The notes beneath the pieces are model-generated. The model saw nothing but the letters and a program-made list of their open reading frames with translations. It ran no database searches and was not told the origin of the DNA. 64,000 bases of DNA from CALNYS01 sp942490855 (GTDB lineage: Bacteria > Planctomycetota > Phycisphaerae > Phycisphaerales > UBA1924). The position numbers and the translations under genes are program-made. Positions 26,701-33,542 of the stretch are shown here, in pieces (the stretch's first letter is position 1; every line of letters starts with the position of its first letter). The stretch lies in the NCBI GenBank assembly GCA_942490855.1, contig CALNYS010000004.1, positions 434,001 through 498,000 of the forward strand, given 5' to 3'.

Positions 26701-26944
26701 CCGCCGGCGGCGCGCCCCCGGGCGTGACCGAGCGGATCACCCCGTCGCGGATCACGACGGTGGCGTTCTCGACGACCTCGCCGGGCTTCACGACGACCGT
26801 CGCGCCCGTGAGCGCGTGCCAGCGCGCATCGACCCGCTTGGGCCCGTTGGTCGGTTCAGTAACCGGTGCGCCCAGCGACGTCGCGCTCGCGATCACGCAC
26901 AGCGCCGTGACCGCGCACACCCCACGGTAAAGCAGATTCTTCAT
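23774..26944 (-). CDS. Large secreted protein with two amidohydrolase domains
   Basis: 1056 residues. Signal peptide: MKNLLYRGVCAVTALCVIAS. Domain 1 (about residues 45-420) has the fold (LTGATVVVKPGEVVENATVV, LGSVEAGKLAHLAVFDGDPF), but its metal motif is EPHKEVE instead of HxH. A beta-rich insert (about 440-540) and a very acidic Asp/Glu repeat linker (about 542-560) follow. Domain 2 (about 580-985) is canonical: TPGLFDAHSHMGISSGINEG (HxH), LIHCHSYRQDEILMLCRVAA and VGSLEAGKDADFVIWSGDPL. Domain 2 is thus the likely catalytic unit. The C-terminus has a possible metal pair (CGECGFMD). Overlap with the next gene by four bases indicates a two-protein system of the same family. Confidence 0.87.
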   Translation of the reverse strand: MKNLLYRGVCAVTALCVIASATSLGAPVTEPTNGPKRVDARWHALTGATVVVKPGEVVENATVVIRDGVIRSVTPGGAPPAGARVWDYTGLTVYAGFIEPHKEVETPAVESDAPGAHWRSNVTPERSALDGAGLDEKGREALRGLGFTAAAIAPDSGIFRGTGELIALSEDASEISAGSTRLIRAGVYQSVSPERGGWGGTPPTSLMGAIAVIRQAFLDAGWYAQTKAVEATRSEGVERVERNAALEALGENDADATPILFDADSSLNALRMAKIAREFGRTAILLGSGHEYERVDAVAALGVPVIVPVNYPDKPDVSTRALAENVSLKTLMAWEQAPTNLRRLDAAGAAVSLTTHRMKKTKGFWSNVRSAVTHGLAADRALAMLTTHPAHLLGAGDLLGSVEAGKLAHLAVFDGDPFTDEDATLRDVWSGGRRHEINAAKDERFDGDWDVRAGSLFSGTLSVDGSKVTLKTDDDKAKAGGVEISDDRMSFVVGGTLFGETGAYRMSAVHTGVSLRGEGVDAGGERFAWSASRAADDEAEDETDDEAEDETDEAADLPPERLPIPFGAYGRLEEPRQETLLVTGVTLWTSGDAGVIEDGALLVRGGTIVYAGPAARTPRMGVQRTIDARGKHVTPGLFDAHSHMGISSGINEGGQAVTAEVRIADVINPDDVAWYRALAGGLTAANQLHGSANPIGGQNSVVKLRWGQSDPEAFRMEGASEGIKFALGENVKRSSGRYPDTRMGVEAIIRDRFTTAREYERAMKEYVGLNRRQQGRAFPPRRDLELDALVEILNGERLIHCHSYRQDEILMLCRVAADFGFTIGTFQHVLEGYKVAEAIREHAIGGSCFSDWWAYKFEVYDAIPQNGALMHETGVVVSFNSDSNELARRMNTEASKAVRYGGVEPAEALKFVTLNPAIQMQADDRVGSLEAGKDADFVIWSGDPLSSLSRCEATFIDGIEYFSLERDAMLRERDAAERRRLIQKILSEGLDGAEPDDDDDEEETDGPTTLAEARLEAIGFEMLRAGLAPDAPTCGECGFMDRIGADAAHAHEGASR

Positions 26945-26985
26945 GCCAAGAGCTTACCGGGGAGCCCGCCGAGCGCCGCGGCGGT

Positions 26986-28170
26986 TCAGCCGCCGCCCTC
27001 GATGATGTCGTCCATCCCGTCCAGCGTCGCCGACATCCCGTCCGCCGCCGGCGCGTCGGACCCGGTGGGGATGTACGCGATCCAGCGGTGCTCGTCTACG
27101 ATGTCGGTCGCCACGCTCTGCCCGGCCACGATCGTCGTGGGACGCAGGTACATCCTGTCCTGCCCGGCCGACATCACGACCACCTCGCCGCGGGCCTGCG
27201 CCGGGCGCCAAGACTCGGACGTCTGCCCCTGCCCTCGCTCGACCGGGAACGACTGGCTCCCGAGCACCGCCGACAGGGTGCGCATGACCTTCTCCTCGTC
27301 CGACGAGAGCATCCCGCCGCCGATCATGGACTGCGCGTACACCGCCGAGCGGTCCGACCCCAGCCCCTGTGTCATCCGATCGCTACCCGTGAGCGTCACG
27401 CCCGCGTTCAGGATCCCCGCGTTCGAGGCCCAGTAGAACGCCGCGCGACCGTTCGAGGGGTCGTACGACCGCTGCGCGAAGTAGTCGAAATCAGACGCGT
27501 TGTCGCTGTACGCCGGCGCCTGGAGCGACGCGCCCGGGTCGCGACGCCACGCCAGCAGCGGCGTCCCCCACGGGTCGAGGACATCGAGCATGCCCAGAGG
27601 CCCGCTGCCATCCAGCGACGCGTCGCCGTAGTCGTCCTGCGTCGCGACCTGCCCCGAGATCGCCACCAGCGACTCCGCGTCCAGCTGGAGGAACCCGGGG
27701 CCATCGCTCGAGCCGATCGTGTTCGTGTCCACGAGGATGTTCCGGTCGTCGCCTTCCGCGTACGGCCCGACGAGGATGTACTCCGGGCGATCGCCCTCGC
27801 TCGGAAGCGGCCCGGGCTGCCCGTTGCCGTCGTAATCCGCAAGCGGGTCGAGCGGCCCGCCCGCGAGATCCAGCAGCAGGTTCTCCATCTGCGTGAAGCC
27901 GACGGTCTCGTTGTCCATCCCGCCCATCGCGGTCTCGGGGAAGTACCCCGGGGTGCGCCCGTTCTGTGCCCGGAACGCCGCGGCCGCGCGCCCGACGTCG
28001 CGGGCCTGCGCCGTCGCCGTGCTGCGCAGCGCCGCTGTTTTGGCGCCCGATAACGCGGGGAGCAGGATCCCGACGAGCAGCGCGATGATCCCGATCACCA
28101 CCAGGAGCTCGATGAGCGTGAAGCCCCGGCGGGCGGGACGCGAAACAGCGATCGGGTGGTACAGGCTCAA
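26986..28170 (-). CDS. Type II secretion/type IV pilus-like pseudopilin
   Basis: 394 residues. The prepilin signature is textbook: ARRGFTLIELLVVIGIIALL, cleaved after Gly with Phe at +1 and Glu at +5, and a hydrophobic N-terminal helix continuing to LLPALSGAK. The remaining 350 residues form a large soluble head with DPLADYDGNGQPGPLPSEGD and GMLDVLDPWGTPLLAWRRDP, a segment seen in many planctomycete pseudopilins. It is far longer than a GspG-type protein and is not part of the gsp operon at 53-64 kb. It is likely an accessory or substrate-specific pseudopilin processed by a prepilin peptidase encoded elsewhere. Confidence 0.85.
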   Translation of the reverse strand: MSLYHPIAVSRPARRGFTLIELLVVIGIIALLVGILLPALSGAKTAALRSTATAQARDVGRAAAAFRAQNGRTPGYFPETAMGGMDNETVGFTQMENLLLDLAGGPLDPLADYDGNGQPGPLPSEGDRPEYILVGPYAEGDDRNILVDTNTIGSSDGPGFLQLDAESLVAISGQVATQDDYGDASLDGSGPLGMLDVLDPWGTPLLAWRRDPGASLQAPAYSDNASDFDYFAQRSYDPSNGRAAFYWASNAGILNAGVTLTGSDRMTQGLGSDRSAVYAQSMIGGGMLSSDEEKVMRTLSAVLGSQSFPVERGQGQTSESWRPAQARGEVVVMSAGQDRMYLRPTTIVAGQSVATDIVDEHRWIAYIPTGSDAPAADGMSATLDGMDDIIEGGG

Positions 28171-28255
28171 GGGGATCTCCTCGTTCGTGCGGGCGGGCTC
28201 AACAGTATATCCGCACGACGCTCGGCCCCGGATCGCGCGTGTCGGCCCTCTCGGG

Positions 28256-28294
28256 GCAAAAAAGAACCGACCGGCCCCAGAAGAGGCCGGTCGG
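28256..28294 (-). terminator. Rho-independent terminator after the porin gene
   Basis: A perfect 10-bp stem (28267-28276 with 28285-28294, CCGACCGGCC/GGCCGGTCGG) is followed on the minus strand by a T-rich run over 28257-28266. It ends the porin transcript 50 bases beyond the stop codon. Confidence 0.9.
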
Positions 28295-28343
28295 CAGTCA
28301 ATTCAGACTCAGAGGATGCAGGATCCCCGATCAGCAGAGCTGA

Positions 28344-29600
28344 TCAGAAGGCGAGCTGCATCTGAGCGCGGAAGGAGACTTCGCCGTCGTCGTTGTCGCC
28401 GAGGCGACCGATGGCGGTGTCAGCACCGACGGTGCCGCCGATGCCGGAGGTGGCTTCGTCGAGGTAGTAGACGATGTCCGCGGAGAACTTCGCGTTGTGA
28501 CCCTCGAAGTAGTGGTTCACACCGATGGCGAACTCAGCCGACTCGTCCTCGGAACCCATGGGGACCGCATCGTCGTCGAGGAAGATGTGGCCGTAGCGGG
28601 CGTAGAGCTCGGTGTCCTCGGAGACGAAGACGCCGCCCTGAAGGACGACACCGTAGTCGTGGCCGTCGGCGCCGCCGTCGACGTCGATGTCGCGGCCGAC
28701 GATGGCGGCGAAGAGGTTCCAGCCGTCGCTCTCGTAGGAGGCGTCGATGGTGTACGCGAAGACATCAGCCTCAGCGCCCATGACGTCGCCGGGGCCCGTC
28801 TGGAAGTGACCGGCAACGCCGAGCATGAAGCCATCTTCGGAGCCCTGACGGCTGGTGAAGTCCTCGAACTGATCCCAGCTGCCCTCGAGGAGGAACTCAC
28901 CGCGAGCAGAGATCGCGAAGTCGCTGTCACCGAGGCCGCCCGCGCCGAGATCGGTGTTGGCGCGGTTGATGCCGTCGTTCAGGGAGACCATGCCACGGAA
29001 GGAATCGCTGTCCCAACCGTAGACGAGGCCCTGGGTGCGGCCGGCGCCGAAGTACTGGTTGACCTGGGAGGTCTCGATGGCGAGCTGGTGGCCCTCATCG
29101 ACGAGCTCTTCGCGGGAGAAGGGCGTCTTGCCCTGCCCGAAACCGAACCAGCTGCCGTCCTCGAACTTGTAGCCGCCGTAGGCGTCTTCGAGGAAGTTGG
29201 CGCCGCCGGCGCGGGAGAAGTTGCCCTGGATCTTGTAGAACCAGTTGTCGAACAGCGTGCCGTTAAAGGTCAGGCGCGTGTTGCGGGACTGGAAATCGCC
29301 GTCGAAGTCATCTTCCATACCGACCGCGTCGTCGTCGCGGAAGCTGGCGACGTAGCGGAACTGGATGAGAGCGCCAACGTTGAGACGGTGGGAACCGTCG
29401 CCGGACTCGATGAAGAAGCCATCATCCCAGCCGGCGGAACCGCCGCCCTGGAGGAGGCTCGATCGGGTCTCGGCATCGTTGAGCATCTCAGCGACAATAG
29501 CGCGGACTTCGTCCGAGCTCGTGGTGGTGTCCGCGTTCGCAGCGGAAGAGCTGATACCAGCCGCAACACCGGCCATCAGGCAAAGCGTCGTCTTAAACAT
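28344..29600 (-). CDS. Phosphate-selective porin (OprP/OprO-type) outer-membrane protein
   Basis: 418 residues. Signal peptide: MFKTTLCLMAGVAAGISSSA followed by ANA. A short helical region (SSDEVRAIVAEMLNDAETRS) precedes the barrel, as in other planctomycete porins. The barrel strands alternate polar and hydrophobic residues: LNVGALIQFRYVASFRDDD, FQSRNTRLTFNGTLFDNWFY, WFGFGQGKTPFSREELVDEG and a terminal RAQMQLAF ending in Phe, the usual outer-membrane insertion signal. Ion selectivity cannot be read from sequence; the phosphate label is the family name only. Codon use and slightly lower GC suggest high expression. Own promoter and terminator are visible. Confidence 0.87.
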   Translation of the reverse strand: MFKTTLCLMAGVAAGISSSAANADTTTSSDEVRAIVAEMLNDAETRSSLLQGGGSAGWDDGFFIESGDGSHRLNVGALIQFRYVASFRDDDAVGMEDDFDGDFQSRNTRLTFNGTLFDNWFYKIQGNFSRAGGANFLEDAYGGYKFEDGSWFGFGQGKTPFSREELVDEGHQLAIETSQVNQYFGAGRTQGLVYGWDSDSFRGMVSLNDGINRANTDLGAGGLGDSDFAISARGEFLLEGSWDQFEDFTSRQGSEDGFMLGVAGHFQTGPGDVMGAEADVFAYTIDASYESDGWNLFAAIVGRDIDVDGGADGHDYGVVLQGGVFVSEDTELYARYGHIFLDDDAVPMGSEDESAEFAIGVNHYFEGHNAKFSADIVYYLDEATSGIGGTVGADTAIGRLGDNDDGEVSFRAQMQLAF

Positions 29601-29985
29601 GAATCCGTCTCCTTCTGGCGGGCTGCTGTGGAGTTGGCCCGTCCAACCGTTTCACTTACCCGCCCTTGGCCGTAGTCCTTCAGCAGGTGCGCATGCACCG
29701 GGCGGCTGACGTCTTGTGTGAACCGAAACGCGGGCATCCTGCCAGCGAGTACTTACTAACTCTACCACGCTCGGTAAGCGATCGCAAACACGTCGCTCAG
29801 CATATTCGTCGGCTTCCGCCCGCGATCCACGCCAACTAGAATGAAAAAAACCACGACTCCCGTCGCGGCTTATGGCGTAACTATCTCGGATTTAGACTTT
29901 TACGCGAACAGCTTCTTCTCGGGATCGGACCCCAAAAGAAACGTCCGACCCCTGGTTATCCCGGCAAAACCCGCAAAGTCACGCC
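29601..29985. other. Intergenic region between transketolase and porin
   Basis: 385 bases without a credible gene; a 62-codon open frame at 29841 shows no family features. It holds the candidate porin promoter and an AT-richer stretch from 29840 to 29920. A 10-bp imperfect hairpin (29921-29930 with 29943-29952) could mark the 3' end of the transketolase mRNA, but it lacks a T-run. Confidence 0.5.
29759..29787 (-). promoter_or_regulatory. Candidate sigma70-type promoter of the porin gene
   Basis: Read on the minus strand: TTGCGA (29782-29787), 17 bases, then TAGAGT (29759-29764). This would give a leader of about 150 nt before the porin ATG. Match by eye only. Confidence 0.4.
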
Positions 29986-31962
29986 TCAGACGGCGCCGAC
30001 TTCGAGCAGCTGCAGGCACTGCTGGGTGATGGTCGAGACGTCGAGCCCCGCCATCGCCAGCGCCTCGTCGGCCGTCCGCGTCGACTTCGGGAACTGGTTC
30101 ACGTGCATCTGCTTGAGCGTGAACGCATCCCCCGACTCGGCGAACACGTCCGCGACGGCCGAGCCGATCGACGCGCCGTAGTTGTCCTCGAGCGTCACCA
30201 CGTACCCGTTGTTCGCCGCCGCGACATCGAGCAGCGCGTCGCCGTCAAAGGGAAGCGAGTACAGATCGACGAGCGACGCCGACACGCCTTCCTTATCAAG
30301 CGCATCGATCACGCGGTTGCCCTCGTGCACCGTCGCGCCCGAACCCACGAGCAGCAGGTCGCGCCCCTCGCTGAGCACCTCGAACCCGCCGAGGTTGAAG
30401 ACCTGATCGTCGGAGTACAGGAACTCCGTCTCGGGGCGCAGCGTGCGCATGTAGCAGAAGCCCTCGTACTCGGCCATCGCCTGCGTGAGCGAGTACGCCG
30501 CGTACGCGTCCGCGGGCTGCAGCACGTACGCCGCCGGGTTCCCGCGCCGGTCCTTAACCGTCGTGAACGAGCGGAAGAACGAGATGTCCGACAGCCCCAT
30601 CTGGCTGGGCCCGTCCGCCGCGAGCGTCACGCCCGCGTGCGACCCGACCACCTTGATGTTCGAGCCGCTCAGGATCGCCATCTCGATCTGGTCGTACGCC
30701 CGCGCCACGAACTTCGCGAACGTGCTCACGAACGGGATCTTCCCGCCCGCGGCCATCCCCGCCGCGGCCGACACCATGTGCTGCTCGGCGATCTTGCACT
30801 CGACGAACCGCGACGCCAGCGCCGGGTCCTTGCCGAACGTCTCGGCGAACGTCGAGTTGCTCACGTCCGCGTCGAGCACGACGACGTCCGGGTTCACCAT
30901 CCCGATCTCGCGCAGCGCCAGGCCGTACGCCTTGCGCGTCGCGAGACGACCGCCGCCGAGCACCGCGTCCATGTCGCGCGCCCGCATCGCCTGGCTCATC
31001 GACGGGACGTCGCCCGCCGGGCCCGACGGCGCCGGCGCCTCGGCCGGGGGGCGGATCTCGAAGTGGTCCGCGCTCGCGAGCGAGCTGGTCAGCTCCACCG
31101 CGCGCTGATCGAGCTCCTCGATCGCCGCCGTGAGCGTCGCGCCCGTCGCGGGCTTGCCGTGCCAGTTGCCCGTCAGCGCCGTCTCGGCGCCCCAGCCCTT
31201 GACCGTCTTCGCGATCACCGCCATCGGCGCGTCGGTCTTCGACGACGCCACCGCGTCGAACTTCTCGAACGCCTCGATGATCTGCGCGGGGTTGTGCCCG
31301 TCGATCGTCACGACCGTCATGCCCGACGCCTCGAGCTTCGCCGCCAGACGCTCGGGCGACTGCTGCTCGCTCACCGCGCCAGCCTGACCGAAGCCGTTGC
31401 AGTTAAAGATCGGCAGCACGGAACGCAGCCCGCGCTCGACCAGCGCGTCAACCGCTTCCCAGACCTGCCCCTCGCGCGCCTCGCCGTCGCCGATGATGCA
31501 GAACACGCGCCGGTCCGTCCCGTCGAGCCGCGCCGCCTCCGCGATACCAGCCGACACCGACAGGCCCTGGCCCAGCGAGCCCGTCGCCGCGTCGAAGAAC
31601 GGGAACCCCTCGCCCGGGTTCGGGTGCCCCTCGATCACCGAATCGCCCGCACGCAGGCTCATCGCGTCGTCAACCGTCATCGAGCGGCGCGTCCCGTCGC
31701 GGTCGACGATCACGCCGCCCAAACGCGCGTACGCCGCGTACACCGCCGGGACCGCGTGGCCCGCGCTCAGCACCAGCCGGTCCGACGTCGGGTAGTCCGG
31801 GTGTTCCGGGCTCCAGCGCATCGAATGGAACATCAGCACCGTCACCAGGTGCCCGATGCTCATCGCCGTGCTCGGGTGACCGCTCCCAGCCTCCGCGCAC
31901 ATCTGAAGAGCCAGCTTGTCGAGGTCGATGGCCTGAGCGTGGACGGCAGCTTCGAATGACAT
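29986..31962 (-). CDS. tkt: Transketolase
   Basis: Thiamine-diphosphate enzyme moving two-carbon units in the pentose phosphate pathway. 658 residues, normal length. N-terminal ThDP domain: LALQMCAEAGSGHPSTAMSI, AATGSLGQGLSVSAGIAEAA and the ThDP/Mg motif CIIGDGEAREGQVWEAVDAL, with the usual Asn replaced by a variant FNCNGFGQAG. Pyrimidine-binding domain: VVLDADVSNSTFAETFGKDP and CKIAEQHMVSAAAGMAAGGK (catalytic Glu). C-terminal domain: VLSEGRDLLLVGSGATVHEG. The sequence is closer to archaeal/animal-type transketolases than to the E. coli TktA type. Single-gene unit divergent from dnaN; deoxyxylulose synthase is a less likely alternative. Confidence 0.93.
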   Translation of the reverse strand: MSFEAAVHAQAIDLDKLALQMCAEAGSGHPSTAMSIGHLVTVLMFHSMRWSPEHPDYPTSDRLVLSAGHAVPAVYAAYARLGGVIVDRDGTRRSMTVDDAMSLRAGDSVIEGHPNPGEGFPFFDAATGSLGQGLSVSAGIAEAARLDGTDRRVFCIIGDGEAREGQVWEAVDALVERGLRSVLPIFNCNGFGQAGAVSEQQSPERLAAKLEASGMTVVTIDGHNPAQIIEAFEKFDAVASSKTDAPMAVIAKTVKGWGAETALTGNWHGKPATGATLTAAIEELDQRAVELTSSLASADHFEIRPPAEAPAPSGPAGDVPSMSQAMRARDMDAVLGGGRLATRKAYGLALREIGMVNPDVVVLDADVSNSTFAETFGKDPALASRFVECKIAEQHMVSAAAGMAAGGKIPFVSTFAKFVARAYDQIEMAILSGSNIKVVGSHAGVTLAADGPSQMGLSDISFFRSFTTVKDRRGNPAAYVLQPADAYAAYSLTQAMAEYEGFCYMRTLRPETEFLYSDDQVFNLGGFEVLSEGRDLLLVGSGATVHEGNRVIDALDKEGVSASLVDLYSLPFDGDALLDVAAANNGYVVTLEDNYGASIGSAVADVFAESGDAFTLKQMHVNQFPKSTRTADEALAMAGLDVSTITQQCLQLLEVGAV

Positions 31963-32209
31963 GGGCGGATTCCTTACCTTAAGTAGGCGGCGGGCGCGGC
32001 GGCGATAGCGCCGGGGAACGCCCGCGTCGGACGCCCCCGGTTCGGCCGTCCAGTATCAGCCAGACGCCCGGACACCACAACCCGCCAGACGCCCCCATCC
32101 CGCATTTACCACGGAGTTTCCCCGTCGAACGCACCCCGGATCCGGTACACTCACCCCCCTTCCCGGCGGGGCCAGAACGGCCCCCAGGGGCAAGCGAGGA
32201 GAACTCCCG

Positions 32210-33364
32210 ATGAAGGTTGTCTGTGATCGCGCCGCCTTGCTCGACGCGGTGAACCTGGTCGCGCCCGTGGTCGCCGTCCGCTCCCCGCGCCCCCAGCTCT
32301 CGTGCATCAAGCTCTCGGCCGAGACCCGCGACGGCGCCGGCATCCTCACCCTCGCCGCCACCGACGCCGACGTCGCCATCAGCCTCTCCACGACGCGCAT
32401 CGACGTCCAGCGCGACGGCGACGCGCTCATCCCCGCCGACAAACTCCGCCAGATCGTCCAGGCAGAGGACGCCGACTCCAGCCTCGTCCTCGAAACCACC
32501 TCCGAAAACGCCATGGAAATCCGCGGCGACGACGCCAAGTTCACCATCTTCGGCTTCCCCGCCTCCGAGTTCCCCCCCACCGCCGAGTTCCCCTCCGACC
32601 GCCCCGCCATCATCCTCGAGGCCGGCGAGCTCGAGTCCCTCATCGCGCGCACGCTCTTTGCCACCAGCAAGGAAAGCTCGCGCTACGCCATCAACGGCGT
32701 CCTCGTGAACATCGACGGCAAGAAGATCGAACTCGTCGCCACCGACGGGCGACGCCTCGCCATGGCCACCGGGACCGTCAAAGAGAACCACAACGACAAG
32801 GCCGTCTCCGCCATCGTCCCCACCAAGGCGCTCTCGCAGGTCGCCAAGCTCCTGGGCGACCCCAACGAGACCGTCCGCCTCGCCGTCACCGAGAACCAGG
32901 CCGTCTTCGCGCTCGGCGAGCCCGACCAGCCGCCCCGCGCCGTCCTCTCCGGCTCCCTCGTCGAGGGCGCCTTCCCCCCCTACGAGGACGTCATCCCCAA
33001 GGACCAGGACAAGAAGGCAACCTTCGACGTCTCCACGCTCAGCAGCGCCGTCCGGCGCGCCGCGCTCCTGACCAACGAAGAATCACGCGGCGTCCGACTC
33101 CGCATCGCCCGCGACGGCGACAACGCCACCCTCCACCTCTCCAGCCGAGCACCCGAGATGGGCGAGGCCTCCGTTGACCTCGCCGTCCCCAAGTACGAGG
33201 GCGACGAGATCGAGATCGGCTTCAACCCGCAGTTCATCACCGACGCCCTCAAGGTGATCCAGGAACCGCAGATCCTCGTCGAGCTCAAGGCCCCCAACCG
33301 CCCCGGCGTCTTCCGCTCGGGCGCCGACTTCACCTACGTCGTGATGCCGGTGAACCTCCAATAA
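32210..33364 (+). CDS. dnaN: DNA polymerase III beta subunit (sliding clamp)
   Basis: Ring-shaped processivity factor of the replicative polymerase. 384 residues in three similar domains. Typical segments are MKVVCDRAALLDAVNLVAPV, TLAATDADVAISLSTTRIDV, the second-domain SSRYAINGVLVNIDGKKIEL with VATDGRRLAMATG, and the end FRSGADFTYVVMPVNLQ, which contributes to the client-peptide pocket. A good ribosome site (GGAG) precedes the ATG. The usual companions dnaA, recF and gyrB are absent on both sides, so this gene is not in a standard origin cluster here. Confidence 0.97.
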   Translation: MKVVCDRAALLDAVNLVAPVVAVRSPRPQLSCIKLSAETRDGAGILTLAATDADVAISLSTTRIDVQRDGDALIPADKLRQIVQAEDADSSLVLETTSENAMEIRGDDAKFTIFGFPASEFPPTAEFPSDRPAIILEAGELESLIARTLFATSKESSRYAINGVLVNIDGKKIELVATDGRRLAMATGTVKENHNDKAVSAIVPTKALSQVAKLLGDPNETVRLAVTENQAVFALGEPDQPPRAVLSGSLVEGAFPPYEDVIPKDQDKKATFDVSTLSSAVRRAALLTNEESRGVRLRIARDGDNATLHLSSRAPEMGEASVDLAVPKYEGDEIEIGFNPQFITDALKVIQEPQILVELKAPNRPGVFRSGADFTYVVMPVNLQ

Positions 33365-33542
33365 GCCCCCCGCGGCCGCCCGCCCCCGTCCAAAAACCAG
33401 CCAGATGCGCCGTTGGAACCGTCATCTTCGCGGACTTCCTCCACCTTGGCAGGCATTTCTTGCCTTCAGGGGCCGGTAGGGTCTACTTTTGAGACGATTA
33501 CGACGCGACACGCGCTCTGCGGGATCGCGGGGGAGTTACAGC

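Noticed and set aside
28497..29675. 392-codon plus-strand frame over the porin gene
   Set aside because: Val/Glu/Ala-rich antisense shadow caused by the porin codon pattern; the porin has a signal peptide, barrel strands and terminator.
29841..30029. 62-codon open frame in the transketolase-porin gap
   Set aside because: No family, no ribosome site, and it runs into the 3' end of the transketolase gene.
32110..32160. Possible dnaN promoter with a TACACT box near 32147
   Set aside because: No acceptable -35 at the right distance, so it was not listed.
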